Assembly: GCF_004119445.1 (NCBI RefSeq)
Contig: NZ_QICI01000019.1
Coordinates: 146,889 to 210,888, forward strand
DNA from: Chryseobacterium sp. CH21
Lineage (GTDB): Bacteria; Bacteroidota; Bacteroidia; Flavobacteriales; Weeksellaceae
Length of the DNA: 64,000 nucleotides
Reading direction: 5' to 3'
Shown here: piece by piece, positions 17,607 through 25,978 of the stretch
How the letters are laid out: each line of letters starts with the position of its first letter
Numbering within the stretch: the stretch's first letter is position 1
The notes under the pieces: model-generated
Told to the model about the DNA's origin: nothing
The model's input: only the letters and a program-made list of their open reading frames with translations
Database searches by the model: none
Program-made: the position numbers and the translations under genes

Positions 17607-20345
17607 TTACTGAATAATCAGTTTTAAAGTAAATAGTTTTCTTCCGTGTACTTTTACAAAATAAACACCTGCCGGAAGGTTTTCATTCACCAGAGAGAAA
17701 CGCTGGTTATTGATATTTTTCGATACATAAAGCAGTTCTCCTGAAGCTGAAACCAATTCAATTTTTTCAATTGGGTAATCACTCTTAATAAAAGTAGGCT
17801 GTCCTGGTTTGGTTGGGTTTGGATACAACACTACATTTTTCTCTGTGCTTCTTGTTTCTTCAGTTCCTAAAGTAGGTGAAGCAACCTGAAACTGTACTCT
17901 GTTGGAAACTTCCGTATACGAATCATTGGTAAACATGACCATATAATAGTTTCCTGGAGTCGCAGGTACTGCTGTTCCCTGAATTGTTTTTGTTCCCTGA
18001 GTTATACCATCAAAATAGGTATAAGAAACAAAGTTATCATCCGGAGTCTGAACACTTTGAGGATAGATTCCCAACCAGTCTTTGATAATTCCCGGGGAAT
18101 CTGTCCATGAAGCCGTAATATTTTCTCCTAAAGTATATACTGGTTTATTGATCCACAGGTCAGTAACAATGTCTCCTACTTTAAAGAATACCTTCTCCCC
18201 GATTCCGTTATATCCGTCTTCCAATAAATACTGTGCGTAATAATATCCTTTTGGAAGCCCTGTGAAATTAAGAGTCCCTGAAGCTGCATTTACATAGCTC
18301 CATTTGATAGAAGCTGTAGTTCCTGGGATCTGTCCCATTTTGTAAATTCCAATCCAGTCTTTCTGCAAGTTCGGCCCATCTGTAAAATTGATGACAACCG
18401 TTCCTCCTACCGGATATGTGTCTGCTGTAGCCTGAAGCTGTACTTTTGGCCCTACATAGAAGTTTTTTCTTGCTGTAATTTCAGTATAGCCACCATTCGC
18501 AAAGAATCCTGCAAAATACTGACCTTTAGCAGCCAAACCATTCGGGAAAGCAGCTGTTCCGGCTGTTTGCCCATTCGTATAAACAAACCCTTGAGAAGTA
18601 GTGGTAGCCGGAGTTTGTCCTTTCTTATAAATTCCTACCCAATCCTGCTGATTTCCGGGACCTCCGGTGTAAGTAGCGGTGATCGCTTCATTTTGAGCAT
18701 ATTCTGTTTTATTTAAAGTAAATGTAGGGTTTGAAACTACACTTCCTGTAATTTCGAACTGCTTCACATCACTCCAGTCGCTCCACTCAAGGTTTCTGTC
18801 TCTGTAACGTGTTTTCACATAATAGATTCCATTGGGAATAGAGTTAGCAGCCAGCGTTACTTTTGTAATATCTACTCCATCATTCAGGTTTTTCGTTTTA
18901 TCCGGAGTTCCGTTTCCGTCTTTTCCGAACCAGTTTTCAAAATCGCGATAGAATTCTTTTTCAATGACAGAAAAATTCGAAGTTTTACTCAACAGGAATT
19001 GTGTTGTATTTAAAAGTTCTCCGTTTGAAGAGGAGAATGCACTTCCATTCAATGTCAATGGTAAAGTAGTCGTCCCTGTGAAATTGTTTGTAATAGAAGG
19101 TTTGGCTGGTTTAGGCTGATTTTTATATCTGTGGAAGGAATCTACCAATACATTATTTTTCTTGTTGTATACCCCTCCGATAGAATAACATTCAACATCT
19201 ACTTTTCCTGTTGGAATGTCTACTTCTACGATCTGATACGTCCAGTCTGTCAATGTTTTCTGAACATCATCAAAATCCTGCTCATTAGACATTCCCCAAT
19301 ACTGATCCCAGGCTGTCCCTCCTGAAATAATCTGATAGTTCGGTGTATTTTTAAGCTGACCTCTGTGGTACAAATGGTGGTGAGCCCCTACGTGCATTAA
19401 ATATTTATCTGAAGTTACCAGAAGCGGTACTGCATTTTCTCTTACCCATGTAGAAATATCTCCTACATACTGCTCTGCCTGATAAGGTCTGTGGCTTAAA
19501 GAAATAATCCAGTCTACGGTAGCATCATTGTTGGCAGCTGTTAAGACTTGCTGAAGCCAGGTCTGCTGTGCAGATCCCGTATGTTCTGAACTTAAACTTA
19601 CGAATAATACATTACCTGCCTGCTGAGCATAATAATTTTCATTTCCAGAGCTTATTCCTTTATAACTGATTTCATCAATATAAAAGTGAGCATAGTAAGA
19701 ATTCATTCCCATCGTTCCATAGGTCTCATGATTTCCTACTGTTGTCTGGATAGGCAGATAAGGGGATAATTTGATATTCTTTTTAAAGTGAACATTCTCA
19801 TAGTGATCCAAAGTACCAACGTCTACCTGATCACCCACCATAAAAGTAAGCGCAATATTATCAGAAGGATCGAAAGTTGCTCCGAATTTTTCTTTCAATT
19901 TTTTATAGGCATTCAACGTAAGCGTGTCATATCTCGGTTCTGCTTTGATCTGGTTGTCTCCCATAATAAGGAAACGGATTTTTCCATTGGCAGTTACAGG
20001 TTGCCCCGGTAAAGGAAGCGTTCTGAAATTATAAACAGCAGACTCGCTTGTTCCTGTTTTAATCTTATAATAGTATTTGGTATTCGGCTGCAGGTTGTTA
20101 ACCTTTGCCGTGTGATAATAATAGTTGTTGTTGTATCCGGTATCTGAGAAGATATTGGTGGTTCCCGTTACTGTTACATTCAGGTTGGTCGGAGAATCTC
20201 CATAGATCACCGTTGTTTCATTATTGGAAGCTGTTTTCCAATTGACGATCATAGAATTGGGAGTCGGGTTTTGTAAATAAGGATACAAAGTCTGCCCGAA
20301 AGCCATCTGGACCGCGAAACAAAAAAAGAAGAAATAATGTTTCAT
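17607..20345 (-). CDS. T9SS-secreted purple-acid-phosphatase-like metallophosphoesterase
   Basis: A 912-residue secreted protein with a signal peptide (MKHYFFFFCFAVQMAFGQ). A fibronectin-III/purple-acid-phosphatase N-terminal domain (~20-110) is followed by a calcineurin-like phosphoesterase domain (~125-370) with FLIMGDNQ, MVGDQVD, TVGNHETYG, SLSHRPYQ and VGAHHHLYHRG. These fit the metal-ligand pattern, although the first Asp motif is GDNQ. Several ~95-residue beta-sandwich repeats with the phrase DWIGIYKMGQ / DWVGIYKKGQ follow. It ends with a type A sorting domain (VVLYPNPTKPGQPTF to KLFTLKLIIQ). Probably a surface or secreted phosphatase or nucleotidase. Confidence 0.88.
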   Translation of the reverse strand: MKHYFFFFCFAVQMAFGQTLYPYLQNPTPNSMIVNWKTASNNETTVIYGDSPTNLNVTVTGTTNIFSDTGYNNNYYYHTAKVNNLQPNTKYYYKIKTGTSESAVYNFRTLPLPGQPVTANGKIRFLIMGDNQIKAEPRYDTLTLNAYKKLKEKFGATFDPSDNIALTFMVGDQVDVGTLDHYENVHFKKNIKLSPYLPIQTTVGNHETYGTMGMNSYYAHFYIDEISYKGISSGNENYYAQQAGNVLFVSLSSEHTGSAQQTWLQQVLTAANNDATVDWIISLSHRPYQAEQYVGDISTWVRENAVPLLVTSDKYLMHVGAHHHLYHRGQLKNTPNYQIISGGTAWDQYWGMSNEQDFDDVQKTLTDWTYQIVEVDIPTGKVDVECYSIGGVYNKKNNVLVDSFHRYKNQPKPAKPSITNNFTGTTTLPLTLNGSAFSSSNGELLNTTQFLLSKTSNFSVIEKEFYRDFENWFGKDGNGTPDKTKNLNDGVDITKVTLAANSIPNGIYYVKTRYRDRNLEWSDWSDVKQFEITGSVVSNPTFTLNKTEYAQNEAITATYTGGPGNQQDWVGIYKKGQTPATTTSQGFVYTNGQTAGTAAFPNGLAAKGQYFAGFFANGGYTEITARKNFYVGPKVQLQATADTYPVGGTVVINFTDGPNLQKDWIGIYKMGQIPGTTASIKWSYVNAASGTLNFTGLPKGYYYAQYLLEDGYNGIGEKVFFKVGDIVTDLWINKPVYTLGENITASWTDSPGIIKDWLGIYPQSVQTPDDNFVSYTYFDGITQGTKTIQGTAVPATPGNYYMVMFTNDSYTEVSNRVQFQVASPTLGTEETRSTEKNVVLYPNPTKPGQPTFIKSDYPIEKIELVSASGELLYVSKNINNQRFSLVNENLPAGVYFVKVHGRKLFTLKLIIQ

Positions 20346-20540
20346 AATCGTTTTCGTTTTAAAATAACATATAGAATTTCGAATTGTAAATCAGTCAATT
20401 AAAAAATCGTTCCTTTGATTTTTTATTTCGGGCAAAAGTAGAACTCCCATATAAACTCAGTCTGATGGTACTTTGAAGAAACCGTTAAATTTTTGGTAAA
20501 ACCAGAGTGAAAAAATTATAGTTTTTAGCACATTAATTAT

Positions 20541-20572
20541 TTGGCGTATTCAAAAACTATTTTGTACATTTG
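20541..20572 (+). promoter_or_regulatory. Promoter of rplS
   Basis: A TTG at 20541 and a TACATTTG box at 20565-20572, 21 bases apart, match the Bacteroidetes -33/-7 consensus. The predicted start near 20576 gives a leader of about 65 nt. Confidence 0.8.
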
Positions 20573-20641
20573 CAACCTGTTATTCAACCTCTGACGAAGA
20601 ACGTGTAAGTTGCTTAGCTTTAACATTTTATTTTATTAATA

Positions 20642-20998
20642 ATGGATTTATTAAAGTACGTACAAGACAAGTACATTGCGAAAAAAGAATTCCCTGAATT
20701 CAAAGCAGGTGATACAATTACTGTGTATTACGAAATTAAAGAAGGACAAAAGACTAGAACTCAGTTCTTCAAAGGAACAGTTATCCAATTAAGAGGTACT
20801 GGATCTACAAAAACTTTCACAATCAGAAAAATGAGTGGTGATGTAGGTGTAGAAAGAGTATTCCCTATTAACTTACCTGCGCTTCAAAAAATTGAGGTTG
20901 ATAGAAGAGGTAGAGTTAGAAGAGCTAGAATTTACTACTTCAGAGACCTTAGAGGTAAAAAAGCAAGAATCAAAGACGCTGCTTACAAGAAGAAATAA
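20642..20998 (+). CDS. rplS: 50S ribosomal protein L19
   Basis: A 118-residue protein recognised by FKAGDTITVYYEIKEGQKTR, FKGTVIQLRGTGSTKTFTIR, GVERVFPINLP and RVRRARIYYFRDLRGKKARI. It binds at the 30S-50S interface of the ribosome. In this window it stands alone with its own promoter and terminator rather than in the rpsP-rimM-trmD-rplS operon known from other phyla. Confidence 0.98.
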   Translation: MDLLKYVQDKYIAKKEFPEFKAGDTITVYYEIKEGQKTRTQFFKGTVIQLRGTGSTKTFTIRKMSGDVGVERVFPINLPALQKIEVDRRGRVRRARIYYFRDLRGKKARIKDAAYKKK

Positions 20999-21017
20999 TT
21001 CAGACAACAATACATAC

Positions 21018-21055
21018 AAAAAGAGGCTGTTTACATGTAAACAGTCTCTTTTTTT
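21018..21055 (+). terminator. rplS terminator
   Basis: Stem AAAGAGGCTGTTTACA / TGTAAACAGTCTCTTT with one mismatch, then a T-run. Confidence 0.9.
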
Positions 21056-21073
21056 GTTAAAACATTTTTTATT

Positions 21074-21517
21074 TTATTTCTTATACGGAGTTCCGATTCC
21101 TGTTTCCAGAAAAAGCTTCAAACTTCCGATGAACTGATTCCAGCCACCGGAACAAATAGTATAGCATTCCACAGCCGGATTCAACCCTACATGGGTAAGC
21201 TGCAGCAAAATGCTGTTTTCCTTTTGTTCCATTTCCCAGATGACACTTGTCCCAATCCATTCTGTCTGATTTTTTAATTCAGGAATGGCAATCAAAGAAT
21301 CTTCAACCAACCAGATCATTCTCAAATTGGGTAGTGATTCTTTGATTCGTATTGTCTTGTGAATATGATCTCCAAATCTTACCGTAAATACATCTCCTAT
21401 CTGTGCTGATGCTCCGGCAAACAGCTCAGACCACCAAAGAGGAATCTGATGAGCAAGTGCTTCATAGATCTTCTCTGCTGAAACCTTGAGCTCAATTGTG
21501 GTAGTATAATTGTCCAT
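21074..21517 (-). CDS. SRPBCC / AHSA1-like domain protein
   Basis: About 147 residues with the START-like fold typical of Aha1-type/SRPBCC proteins: TTIELKVSAEKIYEALAHQI near the N-terminus, a central WLVEDS and TSVIWEMEQKEN, and a long C-terminal helix (GGWNQFIGSLKLFLETG). The frame is open from 21592, but ATG at 21517 is preceded by an AAGAG-like site and starts the domain in the usual place. Ligand unknown. Convergent with rplS. Confidence 0.8.
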   Translation of the reverse strand: MDNYTTTIELKVSAEKIYEALAHQIPLWWSELFAGASAQIGDVFTVRFGDHIHKTIRIKESLPNLRMIWLVEDSLIAIPELKNQTEWIGTSVIWEMEQKENSILLQLTHVGLNPAVECYTICSGGWNQFIGSLKLFLETGIGTPYKK

Positions 21518-21616
21518 ATCTCTTATTTTTTGTAAAGCTATTCTGTTGACCCATACAATTTTAAGCAAATTACTGTTCAATAGACTTTGCATAGGACAAG
21601 AAATACTGATGAATCT

Positions 21617-22432
21617 TTAAACCATTAAGAGCTTTTTATTACCCTTGATGACTACTCCTTTTTCATGAGATATTGCAAAGGTGTGGAACCTGTGTGTTTT
21701 TAAAAACTCAATAAAAGCACTGTCTGAAGAGAAGTCCAGGATATGCGACACCTCTCCTATTGAATTACCTTCTACTAAAAGTTCAATCGAACGCTGTAAC
21801 CGCCATTGCTGCCGCCAATCCTGGTAAGAGAGTCCTGTTTCTTTTTTAAAAATACGACTGATTGTCTTTTCCACCGCCCCTACTTTTTCTGCCAGATCTT
21901 TCAACATAGGAGGTGTAGAGCTACGCTGAGTCCAGTCTTCTACAGTTTTCTTAAAACGGCGATCATGCGGCATTTTTAGTTCCAGTTTTTCTTCCGGCGC
22001 TCTTTGTATTTCATCCCAGAATACTTTTAACAGATGAGCCTGATCATTTTTGAGAGCAGACCATTCCCAAAAACAAATTCGTTCTATAATCTCCTTTAAT
22101 AAAGGGTTTACATGTAAAACCTTAAGACCGGTATTGATATATTTTCCTGCATAGTTTTCATCAAAATAGATTGATCTGTAAGCTACAATATTCCGGAAAT
22201 TAACACGATGAGCTTCATTCGCAGGAATCCAAAGCATTCGAAATGGAGGAAGCACCAATTGCCTGTCAGAAGTCGTAACCGTCATACAGCCTGATGGTGC
22301 ATACAACAACTGAGTTTTTGTTTTATGAAAATGAAAACCAGAATCATGTAACACCATATCTGAGGCGATTCCAACTACCATTTCTTGAATAGAATCAGCA
22401 TCAAATGCTTCATTTTGCTTCAATATAGCCAT
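21617..22432 (-). CDS. AraC-family transcriptional regulator
   Basis: A 271-residue protein with an N-terminal cupin-like sensing domain (APSGCMTVTTSDRQLVLPPF and PANEAHRVNFRN, ~45-90) and a C-terminal AraC double helix-turn-helix (LAEKVGAVEKTISRIFKKET, then SIGEVSHILDFSSDSAFIEF). It is divergent from the MFS transporter gene with about 70 bp between the start codons, so it probably controls that transporter. Inducer unknown. Confidence 0.9.
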   Translation of the reverse strand: MAILKQNEAFDADSIQEMVVGIASDMVLHDSGFHFHKTKTQLLYAPSGCMTVTTSDRQLVLPPFRMLWIPANEAHRVNFRNIVAYRSIYFDENYAGKYINTGLKVLHVNPLLKEIIERICFWEWSALKNDQAHLLKVFWDEIQRAPEEKLELKMPHDRRFKKTVEDWTQRSSTPPMLKDLAEKVGAVEKTISRIFKKETGLSYQDWRQQWRLQRSIELLVEGNSIGEVSHILDFSSDSAFIEFLKTHRFHTFAISHEKGVVIKGNKKLLMV

Positions 22433-22505
22433 GTCCTATTTTTGATATTTTTTGTTTTTATATCATTATAAATATATATTGATTTTTGGAAACTTTGCAA
22501 AAAAA

Positions 22506-23648
22506 ATGAAAAAGACAAATCCTATATGGCTGTTGACTCTGCTTGTAATGATTCCGCAGTTTATAGAAACCATTTACAGCCCCGTTTTACCGATGGTACA
22601 GAAACAGTTTGGAGTGAAGGAAGAATCTGTTACGTTGACAATCAGTTTATATTTTATAGCATTTGCTATGGGAGTGGCATTTTGGGGTGTTCAATGTGAC
22701 AAAATTGGAAGGAAAAAATCACTTGAATATGGGCTTATTACCTATGGAATTGGGGCTTTAACAGCTGTTTTTGCACCCAATTTTATCATTTTTCTTGCAG
22801 CCAGAATTATGTCTGCATTTGGAATTTCTGTAGGTTCTATTGTGACACAAACTATTTTAAGAGACAGCTATGACAAAGATCACCTCAGTAAAGTATTTTC
22901 CTGGATCGGAATTGGTTTATCTGTAAGTCCTGTGATAGGAATGATTAGCGGTTCGGTTTTAGCTTCTTCTGTTGGACATCAGGGTGTATTCATTACATTA
23001 TGTATACTGGCTATAGTATTCTTTATTCTTTCGAGACAGAAAATTACTGAAACTCATCATTCCAAAAGAGAAATCACCATATGTACTTTAGTAAATCTAT
23101 TCAAGCGGATGATTCAGGATCGGGAGATCATCAAATGCTGTTTATTAATAATGAGTTTTAATGTATTATTGTTCTCGTACTATTCATTAGCTCCGTTTAT
23201 CTTTAAAGAATATCATTATTCCTCGTATGCATTTGGATATAGTAGTATTGTATTGGCAGCTGGAATATTTGCAGGCGCAAAACTTAACAGATCTCTGTTA
23301 TTGAGAAACATACAACCTAAACATTTAGTTAAAGCAAGTACATGTATAGCTTTTATTGCCTCTATTTTCGTGTGGATACTTGCCAATAAAGGAATTTATT
23401 TCTTAATTCCCTATTTTTTTATTGTGATGGCCTTCAGTACCGCAATCCCTAATATTCTGAGTACAGCACTTATTAATTATAAAAATGAAACAGGAAGTGC
23501 CGGGGCTTTACTGGGATTGATTTATTATATACTGATAGGTTCAGGATTAATAGGTATTGGTTTTATACAAAATCTGGGAATTTCGTGTGTATTGTTTTCC
23601 GGAATTGGAGTTGGTACTCTACTGCTATTTGGGGATAAAAAGAATTGA
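22506..23648 (+). CDS. MFS transporter, Bcr/CflA-like drug efflux
   Basis: A 380-residue protein with about 12 membrane helices. The loop 2-3 signature appears as GVQCDKIGRKKSLEYGLITY (~65-85), and the N-terminus (PQFIETIYSPVLPMVQKQFG) resembles the Bcr/CflA branch of DHA1 drug:H+ antiporters. The start is placed at the ATG at 22506, since upstream residues are not family-like. The divergent AraC regulator suggests inducible efflux. Substrate unknown. Confidence 0.88.
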   Translation: MKKTNPIWLLTLLVMIPQFIETIYSPVLPMVQKQFGVKEESVTLTISLYFIAFAMGVAFWGVQCDKIGRKKSLEYGLITYGIGALTAVFAPNFIIFLAARIMSAFGISVGSIVTQTILRDSYDKDHLSKVFSWIGIGLSVSPVIGMISGSVLASSVGHQGVFITLCILAIVFFILSRQKITETHHSKREITICTLVNLFKRMIQDREIIKCCLLIMSFNVLLFSYYSLAPFIFKEYHYSSYAFGYSSIVLAAGIFAGAKLNRSLLLRNIQPKHLVKASTCIAFIASIFVWILANKGIYFLIPYFFIVMAFSTAIPNILSTALINYKNETGSAGALLGLIYYILIGSGLIGIGFIQNLGISCVLFSGIGVGTLLLFGDKKN

Positions 23649-23649
23649 T

Positions 23650-23772
23650 TTTGAAACATTAAGTTTAATGGAGGTGATAAGATTAGTTAAGCTTCATCAA
23701 AGATGAAAAATTAGGCAGAATGTTTATAGAGCTTACGATTTTTAATCGCTTGCAAAAACTTAATGTTTCAAA
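23650..23772. repeat. 123-bp element bounded by 17-bp perfect inverted repeats
   Basis: The arms are TTTGAAACATTAAGTTT at 23650-23666 and its exact complement at 23756-23772, with 89 bp between them. There is no coding capacity and no obvious target duplication. It could be a miniature mobile element or a long-loop terminator between the convergent MFS and hydrolase genes. Confidence 0.6.
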
Positions 23773-23794
23773 TATTTTATGCCTTACAATTGAT

Positions 23795-24787
23795 TTATTG
23801 TATAAAATTATACAGCGCTTCCAAGAATTTTGGATAGACTTCAATATGTGGCAGATGTCCTACATTATCAATCTCTACGAGCTTTGAACCGACAATTTCC
23901 TTTTGAGCTCTCTTTCCCAATTCCTGATACTGCCCCATTTTCGGCTGAAGTTCTTTGGGTGCTCTATCCTTTCCTATTGCCGTTCTGTCTCTTGTACCAA
24001 TGATTAATAACGTGGGAACTTTAATGTTTTTAAATTCATAACAAACGGGCTGATTGTAAATCATATCTGAGGTAAGTGCAGCATCCCAGGCTACCTGAGG
24101 ATAATCTTTATGAAGCGTCCACCCGGCAATTAAATCAAGCCATGGCTGATATTCTTCTTTCCATTTGTTGTCATAATAGAATTTCAACTGATAATTTTTA
24201 TAAGTTTCGGCTGTATTTTTCAGTTCGGACTGATAGGCATGATCAATAGTCTGATAAGCTGCAAAAGTCTTATAATCTTCAAGCCCGATTGGGTTTTCAA
24301 GAATCAGTTTATGTACTTTTTCAGGATACAATAATGTAAATCTGGTTGCTACCATTCCTCCCATTGAATGTCCCAGCACTATTGCTTTATCAATTTTAAG
24401 TTCATCAAGAATTCCTTTTGTATTTTCTGCCAGTTGTGAAAAAGAAAACTGGTAAGCATGGGGTTTTGAAGATTTTCCAAATCCTATCTGATCCGGAATC
24501 ACCACTCTGAAACCTTTAGCAGAAAGATCTTTCGCAGTTCTTTCCCAATAAGCGCCATTAAAGTTTTTTCCGTGGAGAAGCATAATTATTTTTCCATTGG
24601 GTTTTTGGGGCTGTACATCCATATACGCCATTTTCAAATCTTCACCCTGAGATTTGAGATTGAGAAAATGAACTTCATAGGGATATTGATAATCAGACAG
24701 CATTGCATCCAGAGGTTTTACCTGTGAAAACATAAAACCAGAGACCGTGATTGTAAAAGTGGTCATTATATTTCTGAAATGTTTCAT
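23795..24787 (-). CDS. Alpha/beta hydrolase, exported
   Basis: A 330-residue protein with an N-terminal hydrophobic export signal (~8-21, TTFTITVSGFMFSQ). It has the alpha/beta-hydrolase oxyanion motif LLHGKNFNGAYW (~72), the nucleophile elbow VLGHSMGGMVATRF (Ser ~139), an acid residue region LIIGTRDRTA and the catalytic His in DNVGHLPHIEVYP near the C-terminus. The substrate is not deducible; related proteins are esterases or haloalkane/epoxide-type hydrolases. Confidence 0.87.
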   Translation of the reverse strand: MKHFRNIMTTFTITVSGFMFSQVKPLDAMLSDYQYPYEVHFLNLKSQGEDLKMAYMDVQPQKPNGKIIMLLHGKNFNGAYWERTAKDLSAKGFRVVIPDQIGFGKSSKPHAYQFSFSQLAENTKGILDELKIDKAIVLGHSMGGMVATRFTLLYPEKVHKLILENPIGLEDYKTFAAYQTIDHAYQSELKNTAETYKNYQLKFYYDNKWKEEYQPWLDLIAGWTLHKDYPQVAWDAALTSDMIYNQPVCYEFKNIKVPTLLIIGTRDRTAIGKDRAPKELQPKMGQYQELGKRAQKEIVGSKLVEIDNVGHLPHIEVYPKFLEALYNFIQ

Positions 24788-24817
24788 GAAACTTTTATTT
24801 TAAAGATTAAAAATAAA

Positions 24818-24842
24818 AAACCGCTCCAAAAGGAACGGTTTC
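24818..24842 (-). terminator. Terminator after the EamA gene
   Basis: Stem AAACCG-n2-CC / GG-n2-CGGTTT with an AAAA loop and an A-run on the plus strand. Confidence 0.7.
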
Positions 24843-24876
24843 AACTGTTATTTTTAGTTAAATGTTTTCTAGACCA

Positions 24877-25854
24877 TTATGCTATCGACACTTCTTTTTC
24901 TTTCTTTGAAGGTAAATTCATCAAAACAATAGCAAAAAGAATCAGGATTATTCCTACCCATTGGATGAGAAACACTTTCTCTCCCAGTAACACAAAAGCC
25001 ATTGTTACGGAAACCGGAAGTTCCAGTGACGAAACAATACTTCCCAACCCCAATCCTGCATTTGGAAACCCTACATTGAATAAAATCGGAGGAATAATCG
25101 TTCCAAACAGGGCAAGTACAAATCCGTACGTCAGGAATATTGAATAATTGAATGAATGAATATGTTCCGTATTATCTGTGAAATTTAAGTATAATGATTT
25201 TAAGCCATCAAAATACATTGGTCCTATCTGAGCAAAGAATAAAAATGCAAAGACTACTACTGAACCACCCGCCAGCATAATAATACTCTTTCTGAAAACC
25301 GGAAGATGGGTAGCCAGTGTATTGGAAGTGAACATCGTCAAAGTATAGGAAGCAGCAGCCATCAGACCCCAGAATACTCCATGCCAGTCCAGCTCTATTT
25401 CCATATTAATAAGATTCGTTGCCAGAACCGTTCCCAGTAATACAATAACCACAGAAACTACTTTCCTTGCGTTAGGTAATTTTTTTGTAATAATACTTTC
25501 CACCACCACGCTGAACCATACGGACTGCATCAACAATACGATAGCAATGGAAACATTGATATATTGTACTGCAATGTAATAGAACAAACTTGTTCCTCCC
25601 AGGGAGGTTCCTGCAAGCAGCAACATTCTTACTTCTTTAGAACTTGGACTCGATAATTTTTGTTTTGAGGTTAAAGTCTGAATTAGATTAAGGATCAAAA
25701 GTCCCGTCAAACCTAGAACGAATTGAGAGGTAGTCACTTCCGAGGTTGTAAAACCATCATGATAAGCCATTTTCACAAAAGTGGCCAACATACCATATAT
25801 ACTAGCTCCAATCCCTACAAATAAAACACCTTTTAGTATATTTTTCTTCTTCAT
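24877..25854 (-). CDS. EamA-family (DMT) transporter
   Basis: About 325 residues with ten hydrophobic segments in two EamA halves: LFVGIGASIYGMLATFVKMA at the start of half 1 and GVFWGLMAAASYTLTMFTSN at the start of half 2. Half 2 ends with QWVGIILILFAIVLMNL. ATG at 25854 gives a canonical start; seven further in-frame residues upstream have little support. Family members export metabolites or amino acids; substrate unknown. Confidence 0.85.
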   Translation of the reverse strand: MKKKNILKGVLFVGIGASIYGMLATFVKMAYHDGFTTSEVTTSQFVLGLTGLLILNLIQTLTSKQKLSSPSSKEVRMLLLAGTSLGGTSLFYYIAVQYINVSIAIVLLMQSVWFSVVVESIITKKLPNARKVVSVVIVLLGTVLATNLINMEIELDWHGVFWGLMAAASYTLTMFTSNTLATHLPVFRKSIIMLAGGSVVVFAFLFFAQIGPMYFDGLKSLYLNFTDNTEHIHSFNYSIFLTYGFVLALFGTIIPPILFNVGFPNAGLGLGSIVSSLELPVSVTMAFVLLGEKVFLIQWVGIILILFAIVLMNLPSKKEKEVSIA

Positions 25855-25927
25855 AATTTTTTTAACAGCCTGCAAAGGTACAATATATAAATTAAACCTT
25901 TCTGATGTGTTAGGTTAATAGATAAAT

Positions 25928-25958
25928 AAAATCGCCACAAGCAAGCTTGTGGCGATTT
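25928..25958 (-). terminator. Terminator of the M36 protease gene
   Basis: AAAATCGCCACAAGC followed, after one base, by its complement; T-run on both strands. Confidence 0.9.
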
Positions 25959-25978
25959 TAATATTGATTATAAGTAAA

